DNA of 64,000 nucleotides from CAVQBJ01 sp963819075 (GCA_963819075.1 CAWFUP010000001.1:930001-994000), one strand, 5' to 3'. Numbered from the stretch's first letter, positions 25,061-33,426 are shown. Notes: generated by a model not told the origin, from the letters alone. A program made the numbers and translations.

Positions 25061-26110
25061 ATGCTGCACCAAGCGAGGCTGCGGCGCGTGGCAGCCCCGG
25101 TCCGCGCCCACGGAGCCTACGCCGGGGTCAACATCGACAACTACCGCCGCATCGCCGGCGTCGGCTGGGGCGTCGTGCTCGCGCTCCTCGCGCTCATGGC
25201 GCCGTTCTCGCCACCGAGCAAGGCGATCGGCTTCGCCGGGTGGATCGTTGGCACCGTGCTGCTTGCGATCCCGGTCGCCGGCGTCGCATGGCTGGCCACC
25301 CACCCGGGGCGTGCGACGCTGCCGGTGCTGCTCGGGAGCTGCTACTACGGCGTCTTCGGCATCGCCATCGCGCAATGGCTCGCCGGCGGCTGGCCGTCGC
25401 CCTACGGAGACGTCTACCTCCCGCTCGTGCTCGTCGGCGCGCTCGGGCACCCGCCGAGTCGCTTCATCCCGCTGTTCGCCGTGCTCGCGGTCGCGGCGCT
25501 GACGCCCGAGGCCTACGCGCCGAACGGCCCGCTGTTCATCGACGCGGTCTTCTGGCTGATCCTGTGGGCGGGGATGGCGGCGGTCTGCCTCGTCCTGATG
25601 TCGCGGGTGCGCGATCAGCGGCTCGGCGCCGAGCACCTCGCGAACGTCGACGCGCTCACCCAGCTGGCCAATCGGCGCGCCTTCGATCGCCATGCGGCGC
25701 GCGTGCTCGACCACGGCCTCGCGGTCGGCGTCGGCGACCTCGATGACTTCAAGAGCATCAACGACGGCCACGGCCACCTCGCCGGCGACCAGGTCCTGAC
25801 GGCCGTCGCGCGCGTCCTCGCCGAGCACGCCCGCGCCGGGGACGCCGTCTTCCGCTGGGGCGGCGACGAGTTCGCGATCCTGCTCCCCGACACCGACGCC
25901 GCCGAGGCGGCGGGCGTGTGCGCGCGACTCGAGCACGCGGTCAGCGAGCAGGTGCGCCGGCCGGACGGGGAGCCGCTGGCCATCACCATCGGCTGCGCTG
26001 CGCACCGGCCCGGCGTCGACCTCATCGGCCTCGTCGCCGAAGCCGATGCCGCGCTGCTGGCGCGCAAGGCCGGCCGCAAGCTGGCGACGCGCCACTCCGA
26101 CGTCGCGTAG
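25061..26110 (+). CDS. Membrane-bound GGDEF diguanylate cyclase
   Basis: 349 residues from ATG 25061 (a weak ribosome site; upstream in-frame sequence looks non-coding). Six hydrophobic helices fill residues about 28-180 (GVGWGVVLALLALMAPF, GFAGWIVGTVLLAIPVAGVA, and so on). The GGDEF domain covers about 190-345: VDALTQLANRRAFDR, VGDLDDFKSINDGHGHLAGD and the active motif FRWGGDEFAILL. The I-site position reads RAGD (RxxD), five residues before GGDEF, so feedback inhibition is possible. It is divergent from the GT39 gene (257 bp between starts) and convergent with a second GGDEF gene. Confidence 0.88.
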   Translation: MLHQARLRRVAAPVRAHGAYAGVNIDNYRRIAGVGWGVVLALLALMAPFSPPSKAIGFAGWIVGTVLLAIPVAGVAWLATHPGRATLPVLLGSCYYGVFGIAIAQWLAGGWPSPYGDVYLPLVLVGALGHPPSRFIPLFAVLAVAALTPEAYAPNGPLFIDAVFWLILWAGMAAVCLVLMSRVRDQRLGAEHLANVDALTQLANRRAFDRHAARVLDHGLAVGVGDLDDFKSINDGHGHLAGDQVLTAVARVLAEHARAGDAVFRWGGDEFAILLPDTDAAEAAGVCARLEHAVSEQVRRPDGEPLAITIGCAAHRPGVDLIGLVAEADAALLARKAGRKLATRHSDVA

Positions 26111-26172
26111 GGGCCCGCGCGGCGATGCGACAGTGACCGACGCGCCGCGCGCGTCACGGCCCCTAACCGAAC

Positions 26173-26196
26173 TGCGGCGCGAGACTGCCGCGCCGC
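26173..26196. terminator. Possible bidirectional terminator between convergent GGDEF genes
   Basis: 8-bp stem GCGGCGCG / CGCGCCGC with a 7-nt loop between genes ending at 26110 and 26200. No T-run, so only suggestive. Confidence 0.3.
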
Positions 26197-26199
26197 CGC

Positions 26200-28464
26200 T
26201 CAGGCTACGGCCGTCGCCGACTCGGCCGCCGCGTCGACGCACACGCGATCGCGACCGCCGGACTTCGCCCGGTACAGCGCCGCGTCGGCGCGGGCGAACA
26301 GCTGCTCATCGCTGAAGCGCTCATCCGGGCGCAGCGTGGCCACGCCAAAGGACATCGTCACGCGCAGGTCGTTGACCGGCTCGCCGCGCAGCGCCTGGCG
26401 AAGACGCTCGGCCACCTCGGCCGCCTCCCCGGCGGCGACGCCGCTCAGCAGGATGGCGAACTCCTCGCCGCCGATCCGGTAGGCCGATTCGAACGTGCGC
26501 AGGCAGCCTCGGATGCGCGCAGCGATCGCCTCGAGCACGCGGTCGCCGGTCGCGTGTCCGTAGGTGTCGTTGATCTGCTTGAAGCGGTCGACATCGCCAA
26601 TCACCACCGCCACCTCCTGGCCGGTCAGCTCGGCGCGCGCGCCGAGCTCGGCGATGCGGGTGTGTAGGGCGGTGCGATTGAGCAACCCGGTGAGGTCGTC
26701 CACGACCGAGGCGTTGCGATGGCTGACCGCCGAGCGCCCGACGGCCGAGCCGACGAGCGCGATCGCGAGCAGCAGCGCGAGCGGGAAGGCGACGAGGATC
26801 GGATTGGCGAGCACGCTGTGCGCATCGGCGTGGAGCGCCGACACCACGATCAGCACCGCCGTGAACGCGGTGCTGATGATGACCCCGCGGCGGGGGAAGA
26901 TCGCCCCCATCCCCGGGACGAGCAGCACGAACATCGGCAGCGCGAAGAGCGGTGCGTGAGTCGCGCTGCCGAAGCCGACCGCGATCGTGAACTGCAGGAA
27001 CAGCCAGGCGGCGACGAGGACGTACTCCGGCCGCCTCCAGCGCTCGATGTGGCGCTGGACGAGGTGATACATCGCCGCGCCGAGCAGCGGTGCCGGAAGG
27101 ATCGCCCACCCGTACCACGGCACTGTGGCCACGAGGCCGGCGAAGGCGAGCACCGCGCAGCCGACGAAGATCCCGCGCAGGCGAGCGTTGAGGTCGAGCA
27201 TGTGCTCGCGCTCGAGCGCATTAGCGATCAACCAGCTGCCGTCGTCCTCGTCCCCGCGCGGGGCCGGCGGCTCGGCGGAGGAGGCGCCCCGGGCGCCGGC
27301 GGGCTGATCGACCTCGGGCGACGGCGCGTCCCCGCGTCGCTCGCGCGCCCGCACCGGCCGCGCGCGCCCGGACTCGTCGGCCGCCGGCGTGCCGGCGCCG
27401 CGCGTCGGGAGGTGCTCGACCGCGACCGGCTCCTCGATCGGGGCGACGGCGAGGCGCACCTGGTCGCGGCCGCCGACCTTCGCCTCGTACAGCGCCGCGT
27501 CGGCCCGCGCGAAGACGGGCTCGAACTCGAACGGCTGACCGGCCACGGACGCCGTGACGCCGAAGGACATCGTCACGTCCAATCCTGCCACCGACCGCTC
27601 GCCCACCGCGCGGCGCATGCGCTCGGCCGTCCGCTGCGCGGAGCGCACGTCGGCGCCCGCGAGCAGGATGAGGAACTCCTCGCCACCGTAGCGGTAGATC
27701 GACTCGTCGGCCTCGACGCAGCGCGACAGGCGCTGCGCGACCTCGCGCAGCACGGCGTCGCCCACCGCGTGGCCGCTCGTGTCGTTGATCGCCTTGAAGC
27801 GGTCGATGTCGGCCGCGATGATCGCCACGCGCGCGCCGGTGCGCGACGCGTGGTGGGCGAGCTCGGCCACGCGCGGCGCGAGCGCCGCCCGGTTGAGCAC
27901 GCCGGTCAGCTCGTCGACGATCGCGCTCTGTCGGGTGGCGATGTCGAGATCGCGCAGCGCCGACAGGGCCACCGCAACGATGATCAGCACGACGAGCGGG
28001 AGCATGAGGACGGGGGGATCGTGGGTCACCTCGTGCGCGCCGAACGCGAACGCGACGGCCACGGTGAGCGCAGCGGCAAAGCCGATGACGAACGTCATCA
28101 CGCGCGACGGGAAGATCGCCGCGGCGAGCGCCACCGGCATGATGAGCACGGGCAGGACGTAGAAGTGCGCACCGGGCACGAGCGCGATCGCCGCGGCGAG
28201 CGAGAGCTCCGCGAGGAGCATCGTTGCCATGAGCGCGACCTCGGGATGATCGAGGCGCGGCATTCGCAGCCACACGAGTCCGTAGATGGCCGCGCCGGCC
28301 GCCACCGGAACGAGCGGCGCCCAGCCGAAGGTGAGCACCCCGGTCAGCCCGGCGAACAGGTAGACGCCCACGACGCTCGGGGCCACGAGGTGCAGCCGCT
28401 GGCGCACGTCGATGAACCGCCGGCGCTCGGCGTCGGACCGCAAGACGAGCGAATGGGCCCTCAT
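26200..28464 (-). CDS. Duplicated membrane sensor plus GGDEF protein (two TM-GGDEF modules)
   Basis: 754 residues formed by two copies of the same architecture. Module 1: about six TM helices (about 25-165) then GGDEF with VDELTGVLNRAALAPRV, DIDRFKAINDTSGHAVGD and YRYGGEEFLILL. Module 2: after a 60-residue Pro/Ala/Glu linker, six TM helices (about 440-560) then GGDEF with VDDLTGLLNRTALHTRI, DVDRFKQINDTYGHATGD and YRIGGEEFAILL. Both GGEEF motifs look intact, so both could bind GTP and an intramolecular dimer could make c-di-GMP. The duplication is internal to one frame. It lacks an EAL domain. The start ATG 28464 fits the first predicted helix. Confidence 0.9.
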   Translation of the reverse strand: MRAHSLVLRSDAERRRFIDVRQRLHLVAPSVVGVYLFAGLTGVLTFGWAPLVPVAAGAAIYGLVWLRMPRLDHPEVALMATMLLAELSLAAAIALVPGAHFYVLPVLIMPVALAAAIFPSRVMTFVIGFAAALTVAVAFAFGAHEVTHDPPVLMLPLVVLIIVAVALSALRDLDIATRQSAIVDELTGVLNRAALAPRVAELAHHASRTGARVAIIAADIDRFKAINDTSGHAVGDAVLREVAQRLSRCVEADESIYRYGGEEFLILLAGADVRSAQRTAERMRRAVGERSVAGLDVTMSFGVTASVAGQPFEFEPVFARADAALYEAKVGGRDQVRLAVAPIEEPVAVEHLPTRGAGTPAADESGRARPVRARERRGDAPSPEVDQPAGARGASSAEPPAPRGDEDDGSWLIANALEREHMLDLNARLRGIFVGCAVLAFAGLVATVPWYGWAILPAPLLGAAMYHLVQRHIERWRRPEYVLVAAWLFLQFTIAVGFGSATHAPLFALPMFVLLVPGMGAIFPRRGVIISTAFTAVLIVVSALHADAHSVLANPILVAFPLALLLAIALVGSAVGRSAVSHRNASVVDDLTGLLNRTALHTRIAELGARAELTGQEVAVVIGDVDRFKQINDTYGHATGDRVLEAIAARIRGCLRTFESAYRIGGEEFAILLSGVAAGEAAEVAERLRQALRGEPVNDLRVTMSFGVATLRPDERFSDEQLFARADAALYRAKSGGRDRVCVDAAAESATAVA

Positions 28465-28590
28465 CGATCCTTCATCGGCGCCGGGCCGTGGCCCTTGACG
28501 CGTGGGACCCGCTGTACGGCGAATGTCGGCCGCCGTGAGCGAGGGTCGCGCGCCGCGCCATCAGCCGGCGCGGCGCGCGAAATGCCCTGC

Positions 28591-29301
28591 TCAGACCGCG
28601 TCGCTGCCCGCGGGCGGACCGTCGGTCTCGTCCTCGCCGGCCTCGCCCTCCGCGCCGTCGGCGAGGATCCGGTACAGCGCCCGGCGCGTCTCGGCGAGCA
28701 CAGCCTTGGCCTCGGCCAGCTGGCTGGCGCCGCCGACCCGCATGACCTGCATGAAGGCGAAGGCGACCTCCTTCATCAGGCCGGCCAGCTCGACGTTATC
28801 GTCGCTGACGTCGCGGGTGAACTCCTCCCACGGCGCCGGCGCATCCTCGGGGCGCTCGCGGACGGCCGCCTCGCCGGCCTCGGTGAGGCGCAGAACCTTG
28901 CGGCCGTCGACCTCATCGGAGCGCACGAGCCCCTCGTCCTCGAGCTGCTGCAGGGCCGGATAGACCGAGCCGGGGCTCGGCCGCCAGAGGCCGTCGCTGC
29001 GCTCCTCGAGTTCCTGCATGATCTGGTAGCCGTTGCGCGGCTCCTCGGCGAGCAGGATGAGCGCCGCCGTGCGCACGTCGCCGCGGCGCGCCTTGCGGCC
29101 CCGTCGCCGTCCGGGGCCCCACGGGCCCTCGCCGAACGGGAAGCCGCCGAAGCCCTCGCGTCCGAACGGCCCGCCGCGACCCCGACCGGGACCCTGACCG
29201 TGATGACCGCGGCCGGTCATCTGCTGGACGAGCTCGCCGAGGTCGATGTTGATCCCGCGCCCTCGGCGCGGGCAGTGGTGTGTAGTTGCATACGCTTGCA
29301 T
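28591..29301 (-). CDS. PadR-family transcriptional regulator
   Basis: 236 residues starting at ATG 29301, with GGAG 9 nt upstream; a TTG at 29316 is also open. The N-terminal 75 residues are Gly/Arg-rich and disordered (GRGHHGQGPGRGRGG). The PadR winged helix follows: VRTAALILLAEEPRNGYQIM and LWRPSPGSVYPALQQLEDEGLV, then RLTEAGEAAV. The C-terminal region is helical (dimerisation). PadR proteins usually repress a neighbouring transporter or their own gene; no such target is adjacent. The 100 bp upstream is unusually AT-rich for this genome, suggesting a promoter and operator. Confidence 0.9.
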   Translation of the reverse strand: MQAYATTHHCPRRGRGINIDLGELVQQMTGRGHHGQGPGRGRGGPFGREGFGGFPFGEGPWGPGRRRGRKARRGDVRTAALILLAEEPRNGYQIMQELEERSDGLWRPSPGSVYPALQQLEDEGLVRSDEVDGRKVLRLTEAGEAAVRERPEDAPAPWEEFTRDVSDDNVELAGLMKEVAFAFMQVMRVGGASQLAEAKAVLAETRRALYRILADGAEGEAGEDETDGPPAGSDAV

Positions 29302-29477
29302 ATCTTCAGTCTCCAAATTTCTTTGTTCTATGGGGATAGGTCAAAGATATATCGCTATCGCTCGTTTGTCAAGCCCCACAGGGACAAGCATGGTCGTGGC
29401 GGCCGTCGCTGCCTGCTCGGCCCGTACCTTCGTTGAGAAATGCCGCTACGGTGCCGCCGGCGCGCGAACATGAGGTC

Positions 29478-29837
29478 ATGGTGGCTTCGGGGATGGGCAC
29501 CGCAGCAATCGCCTCGGGAATGCACGAGGCGATCTCTGGGATGCAGGCCGAGCAGACGCAGTTCGACGCCGCCGCCAACAACATCGCGAACGCCGATACC
29601 CCCGGCTACAACTCCGAACAAGTCAATCAGACCGCCCTCACGGGCGGTGGGGTTCAAACGACCGGGGTGGGTGTCCTGCCGGGCATCCCCCCGGCCGATC
29701 AGCCTCAGGTCTCGAACGTCGACCTCGGTCAGCAGATGGCCAGCATGATGCTCGCGACCTCGCTCTACGGCGCGGACGCGAAGGTGGTCGCGGCGCAGGG
29801 CCGGATGAACCAGTCGGTGCTCGACATCCTCGCCTGA
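29478..29837 (+). CDS. Isolated flagellar rod-like (FlgB/FlgC-type) protein
   Basis: 119 residues from ATG 29478 (GTG 29481 and ATG 29493 are alternatives). The N-terminal helix holds the rod signature AANNIANADTPGYN, as in FlgB/FlgC/FlgG, and the C-terminal helix (LGQQMASMMLATSLYGADAKVV, AAQGRMNQSVLDIL) corresponds to the D0 coiled-coil of FlgC/FlgE. The central domain is very short. No other flagellar gene is in the window. It may be a minor rod or hook-like protein of a flagellum encoded elsewhere, or a co-opted surface protein; I am sure of the motif, not of the role. Confidence 0.75.
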   Translation: MVASGMGTAAIASGMHEAISGMQAEQTQFDAAANNIANADTPGYNSEQVNQTALTGGGVQTTGVGVLPGIPPADQPQVSNVDLGQQMASMMLATSLYGADAKVVAAQGRMNQSVLDILA

Positions 29838-29881
29838 GGGCGCGGACCGGGCCCCTCACCAGCGCGCTCCCCAATTCTTAG

Positions 29882-29898
29882 GCCGCCGCGACGGCGGC
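29882..29898. terminator. Stem-loop between convergent genes
   Basis: GCCGCCG-CGA-CGGCGGC, a 7-bp perfect stem, sits between the FlgC-like stop (29837) and the SRPBCC stop (29901). Lacks a T-tract. Confidence 0.35.
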
Positions 29899-29900
29899 GG

Positions 29901-30353
29901 TCAGGCGAGGAAGCGCGCGACGCCGTCGAGCACGCCGGGCCAACCCTGCTCGTAGGCGTCGCGGTCGGTCGCCGTCAGGCGCTCGTGGCGCAGGCTGAGG
30001 TCGGTCGCTTCGGCGCCGGCCGCCGAGAGCTCGATCGTGACCAGCGTCTCATCCCGGTTGGCGCTGTTCGGGCCCTCGTAGACCCAGGTCATCACGATGC
30101 GCTCGCCGGGGACGAGCTCCTCGTAGCGCCCGATCGTCGCGTGGCGCGTGCCGTCGGGCGCGACGGCGACCCAGCCGAACTCCCCGCCGACGTGGGCGTC
30201 GGCCCGCACGTCGGCGACCGTCCAGGGTGCCACGGGGAGCCACTGGCGCATCTGCTCGGCGTCCGTGAAGGCCCGGTAGACCTCGGCGGGTGCCGCGGGG
30301 AGCGTGCGCGTCAGGTGGACGAACAGGTTCGCGGGCTGCTCGGTCGCGGTCAT
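29901..30353 (-). CDS. SRPBCC/AHSA1-type protein
   Basis: 150 residues. GAGGAG upstream supports ATG 30353. The START/Bet v1-like pattern typical of AHSA1 family is present: TLPAAPAEVYRAFTDAEQMRQWLP, GGEFGWVAVAPDGTRHA, YEELVPGERIVMTWVYEG, and a terminal EQGWPGVLDGVARFL. These small proteins bind hydrophobic ligands, and their genes are often paired with ArsR regulators; no ArsR gene is adjacent. A TCAACC-AATA-GGTTGA palindrome lies 58 bp upstream of the start, a plausible site for such a regulator encoded elsewhere. Confidence 0.85.
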   Translation of the reverse strand: MTATEQPANLFVHLTRTLPAAPAEVYRAFTDAEQMRQWLPVAPWTVADVRADAHVGGEFGWVAVAPDGTRHATIGRYEELVPGERIVMTWVYEGPNSANRDETLVTIELSAAGAEATDLSLRHERLTATDRDAYEQGWPGVLDGVARFLA

Positions 30354-30410
30354 GCGGTCTCCTCGGATCGTCGGGTGGGGGGTGGACGGTAACCGCGCGA
30401 GAGCGGATTG

Positions 30411-30426
30411 TCAACCAATAGGTTGA
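30411..30426. promoter_or_regulatory. Palindromic operator candidate (TCAACC-N4-GGTTGA)
   Basis: 6-bp perfect inverted repeat separated by AATA in the divergent region between the SRPBCC gene and the Gly-rich secreted protein gene. The form resembles operators commonly bound by ArsR-type winged-helix repressors. Confidence 0.5.
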
Positions 30427-30563
30427 ATGTGGAGTCTGGCGTGGCTCACGCGGAAGTCTCAGCCTGCGCACACGGCCGCCACACGCCCTCCGCCGAGCCT
30501 GGTGACAGCGCCGCGAGCCCCTTGGCTGTCGCGGAACGACTACGCAAGATCAAGGAGACCCAA

Positions 30564-31184
30564 GTGAACTCGAAGAGAATCGCCATCGGCGGCCTCGCCG
30601 CCGGGGCGTGCGCACTCGCTGGCACGCTCGGCGGCATCGCCTCCAGCTCGGCGGCCAAGTCACACAGCAGTGCCCCGGTCCATGCCGCGGCAGCGACGAG
30701 CACGACCAGCAGCGGCACGGCCGGAGGACCTCCGGGCGGTGGGCCGGGCCGGGGCTTTGGACCCGGCGGCGGGCCCGGCGGCGACATCCACTCGGTGAGC
30801 GTCGAGCTCAACCAGGCCCGGACCGGCTATGTCACGGTGACCGAGGACGGCGGCTCGGTCCAGAGCGTCGACACGAGCGCCGACACGGTGACCGTCGTCG
30901 AGGGGCTCAGCTCCTCGCCGTACAAGACGGTCACGCTCTCGGTGCCCTCCGGCGCGACGATCCAGCTCGACGGCAAGTCGAGCACGCTCGGCGCGCTGGC
31001 CTCGGGCGACCACGTCGTCGTGCGGGCATCCTCGGACGGCACGACGACCGTCTTCGCCACCGACTCGTCGTTCTCAGCGCAGGGTGGCCCGGGCGGTCAG
31101 GGCGGACCCGGCGGCGGCTGGCCGGGTGGAGCCCCGAACGGCTCCTCGAGCAGCACCACGACCACGACGACGTCGACCCCGTAG
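30564..31184 (+). CDS. Secreted Gly-rich DUF5666-like protein
   Basis: 206 residues from GTG 30564 with AAGGAG 8 nt upstream. Signal peptide: SKRIAIGGLAAGACALAGTL. Then a Ser/Thr-rich segment and a Gly/Pro-rich stretch (PPGGGPGRGFGPGGGP), followed by a beta-rich domain (YVTVTEDGGSVQSVDTSAD, TVTVVEG, VTLSVPSGATIQLDGKSS, GDHVVVRASSDG) resembling OB-like DUF5666 repeats, and a Gly/Ser/Thr tail. Such proteins often lie near two-component systems and ApbE in actinobacteria, as here. Role unknown; probably envelope-exposed. Confidence 0.75.
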   Translation: MNSKRIAIGGLAAGACALAGTLGGIASSSAAKSHSSAPVHAAAATSTTSSGTAGGPPGGGPGRGFGPGGGPGGDIHSVSVELNQARTGYVTVTEDGGSVQSVDTSADTVTVVEGLSSSPYKTVTLSVPSGATIQLDGKSSTLGALASGDHVVVRASSDGTTTVFATDSSFSAQGGPGGQGGPGGGWPGGAPNGSSSSTTTTTTSTP

Positions 31185-31309
31185 CGACGTCGGGAGGCCA
31201 GGGCCGGTCGGGCGCGCGCTGCGCTCGGCCGGCCCTGGTCGGTTGCGGCCAGCCGTCGCGCGGTCCCGGGGGTGGCCGCGGGAGCCGAATGCTCGGTTGC
31301 GGCTGCTCC

Positions 31310-31340
31310 AACTGCCGCGCGACACTGTCGCGCGGCAGTT
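31310..31340. terminator. 31-bp perfect palindrome, probable terminator of the 30564 gene
   Basis: 15-bp arms (AACTGCCGCGCGACA and complement) around a single central C, 126 bp after the stop codon, followed by TTTCGT. It could terminate transcription or extrude a cruciform. Confidence 0.5.
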
Positions 31341-31634
31341 TCGTCACACGGCGGACACGCCGCGTGACCCCCGCCGGGCGCACTTGTCACCGTCGCGTCA
31401 CGCACCCGGCGGGGGTGTGCTCGATTGCGCCCGCATGACGGGCATCCGGGAGCACGCCCCTCGACACGCGATCGCCACGACCGGCCCGCGCCACACTCGC
31501 GCACAAGTCCCGTCACCGGGCAGACACCGAGCATTACTCGCGCGGCCCATCCGTCACCGTGGCGTCACCCGCCTGGTCGGCGATGACGCCCGCGATGCGC
31601 AGCAGGACGCGCTCCCAGACCCCTTTCGGCGCGT

Positions 31635-31651
31635 TCCCAGGAATCTCCCAG
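31635..31651 (+). promoter_or_regulatory. OmpR-type box pair upstream of the TM protein/ApbE genes
   Basis: TCCCAG-GAATC-TCCCAG, a direct repeat with exact 11-bp period, 55 bp before the ATG at 31706. The same sequence with one base changed is found upstream of the response-regulator gene. Confidence 0.6.
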
Positions 31652-31705
31652 CGGCGGCGCCCATGCTCAGCGACGACCTGCTCCCCAATCCGCGAGGACG
31701 CTGCC

Positions 31706-32290
31706 ATGACTCCCACGCAACTGCTGGAACGCGACGCGCCCGCCGAGGAGCGCGCGCCCGACACCTACCCAAGCGACGACCGCCCGCCGCGCGACCTCGA
31801 AGCCGCCAAGCGCGAGGCGCGCGCGAAGCTGCGCCAGCGCCTGCGGCGCACGCGCACGATCCGCCGCCGCGCGATCGCGGTCGTCGTGACGTTGTTCGTC
31901 GCCTTGTGGGGCCTCATCTTCGTACGGCTCGCCACCGGCCACGATCCGGCGCTGACGGCGAACGCCGCCCGGCGGAGCGCAGCCACCGTCACCGCGGTTG
32001 CCGCGACGACGGACCGCAGCTCCACCACGGGCACCTCCACGGCGAAGCGCGCGAGCACGTCGGCCGCTACCACGACGCACAAGGCCGCGGCGTCGACCTC
32101 CTCGGGAGGCTCGACCGGCACGTCGGCGACGGGATCGAGCGGCTCCTCGGGGAGCGGCTCCTCGGGCAGTGGCTCCTCGGGCAGTGGCTCCTCGGGCAGT
32201 GGCTCCTCGGGCAGTGGCTCCTCGGGCAGCGGCTCCTCGGGCTCGAGCTCCTCGAGTGGCGCCTCCGCCGTGACAACCAGTCAATCGTGA
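31706..32290 (+). CDS. Single-pass membrane protein with Gly-Ser repeat tail
   Basis: 194 residues from ATG 31706 (GAGGA upstream). A charged cytoplasmic part (DLEAAKREARAKLRQRLRRT) leads to one TM helix (AIAVVVTLFVALWGLIFVRLA, abbreviated). Outside are a Ser/Thr region and a GSGSS repeat, then the end SSGASAVTTSQS. The last segment contains SGAS followed by Thr/Ser, which resembles the flavinylation motif (SGA[ST]) recognised by ApbE; the ApbE gene overlaps this one by 4 bp. The protein could therefore be a minimal carrier of covalent FMN (inference). No FMN-binding domain is seen. Confidence 0.7.
   Translation: MTPTQLLERDAPAEERAPDTYPSDDRPPRDLEAAKREARAKLRQRLRRTRTIRRRAIAVVVTLFVALWGLIFVRLATGHDPALTANAARRSAATVTAVAATTDRSSTTGTSTAKRASTSAATTTHKAAASTSSGGSTGTSATGSSGSSGSGSSGSGSSGSGSSGSGSSGSGSSGSGSSGSSSSSGASAVTTSQS
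32139..32250 (+). repeat. 15-bp tandem repeat encoding GSGSS
   Basis: About seven copies of GGCTCCTCGGGCAGT, in frame, forming the flexible extracellular linker of the 31706 gene product. Confidence 0.85.
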
Positions 32291-33342
32291 GTACGCTCGA
32301 CGCGATGCCCGACGATCCGCAGATCACCTTTCGCCGCACGGCCTCGGGGTTCGTCGCGCAGGAAGGCGGGTCGCCGCCCACCGCACCGCAAGCCACCGCA
32401 CCGACGGAGTCAGGCGACTCGTTTCCCTGCTTTGGGACGACGTGCACCGTGTTCGTGATCGGCGACACGCCCGAGCGCACGGGCGTCGAGGCCGTTGAGC
32501 TCGCACGCCATGTGCTGCTCGAGTGGCACGACCGCTTCTCGCGCTTTGAGCCCGACAGCGAGCTGTGTCGCCTCAACGCCGACCCGCGCGAGACCGTGCC
32601 GGTCAGCGCGACGATGGCGCGCTTCTTGTCCGCCGCCGGCGCGGCGGCGCGGCTCACGGACGGGCTCGTCGACCCGACGCTCACGGCGGAGATCGAGGAG
32701 GCCGGCTATGACCGCGATCTGCCGGAGGACGCGCAGTCCGCGCTCGACCTCCGCGAGGCGCTTGCGCAGGCGCCACCGCGCGCACCGGGTTCGGCGCGAC
32801 CGGCGGCGGCCTGGCGATCGGTGCGACTCGACGCGAGCGGCGCGGCGGTGACGCGGCCGGTGGGGGTTCGACTCGACAGCGGTGGGATCGCCAAGGGGCT
32901 CTTCGCCGATCTCATCGCCGAAACGCTGGCCGAGCACGACAGCGTCGCCATCAACTGCGGCGGGGACCTGCGCCTCGCTGGTCGCGCGCGGCTGCGGCGT
33001 GCGGTCGAGGTCTCGAGCCCGTTCGGCGCCGAGCGGCTGCACGCCTTCCAGCTCGAATCCGGCGGCGTGGCCACGAGCGGGATCGGCAAGCGCAGCTGGA
33101 TCGACGGGCGGGGCCGACCGGCGCATCACCTGCTCGATCCGGCGACCGGGCGTCCCGCCTTCACGGGCGTCGTCCAGGTGACGGCCCTGGCGCCGAGCGC
33201 CGCGGAGGCCGAGGCCCGCACGAAGGCCGCGCTGCTCTCCGGCCCTGCGCGCGCCCGCGACTGGCTGCCCCACGGCGGGGTGATCGTGTACGACGACGAG
33301 CGCTATGACGTGCTCGAGCCGCCATCGGACACGCTTGGCTGA
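32287..33342 (+). CDS. apbE: FAD:protein FMN transferase (ApbE)
   Basis: 351 residues from GTG 32287, which overlaps the TGA of the previous gene (GTGA); ATG 32305 is an alternative. ApbE features: FGTTCTVFVIGD near the start, SRFEPDSELCRLNAD, the FAD site VRLDSGGIAKG, AINCGGDLRLAG, and HHLLDPATGRPA. The enzyme cleaves FAD and links FMN through a phosphoester to Thr/Ser of extracytoplasmic redox proteins. No lipobox or signal peptide is seen, so location is unclear. It lies between the TM protein (a candidate substrate) and the RR/HK genes. Confidence 0.88.
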   Translation: MSTLDAMPDDPQITFRRTASGFVAQEGGSPPTAPQATAPTESGDSFPCFGTTCTVFVIGDTPERTGVEAVELARHVLLEWHDRFSRFEPDSELCRLNADPRETVPVSATMARFLSAAGAAARLTDGLVDPTLTAEIEEAGYDRDLPEDAQSALDLREALAQAPPRAPGSARPAAAWRSVRLDASGAAVTRPVGVRLDSGGIAKGLFADLIAETLAEHDSVAINCGGDLRLAGRARLRRAVEVSSPFGAERLHAFQLESGGVATSGIGKRSWIDGRGRPAHHLLDPATGRPAFTGVVQVTALAPSAAEAEARTKAALLSGPARARDWLPHGGVIVYDDERYDVLEPPSDTLG

Positions 33343-33376
33343 CCACGCCGCCCGGGCCGGGCGATTCGGGGCAGCG

Positions 33377-33404
33377 TCCCAGGCGCCTCTCAGGAATCTC
33401 CCAG
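33377..33404 (+). promoter_or_regulatory. Triple OmpR-type box upstream of the RR/HK operon
   Basis: TCCCAG (33377), TCTCAG (33388) and TCCCAG (33399) repeat with an exact 11-bp period. This is the spacing used by winged-helix OmpR/PhoB regulators binding head-to-tail on one DNA face. It ends 22 bp before the ATG of the regulator, implying autoregulation. Confidence 0.7.
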
Positions 33405-33426
33405 GTTTCGGAACGACAATGGCCTC

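Larger units (their letters stand above)
31185..31705. other. 521-bp intergenic region rich in inverted repeats and GTCAC pairs
   Basis: No convincing gene. It holds a 31-bp palindrome (31310-31340), a GTCAC-flanked inverted repeat with one mismatch (31343-31368), a 12-bp inverted repeat (31367-31416), two GTCAC direct-repeat pairs with 11-bp period (31386-31401, 31553-31568) and a TCCCAG pair (31635-31651) just before the next gene. Confidence 0.7.
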
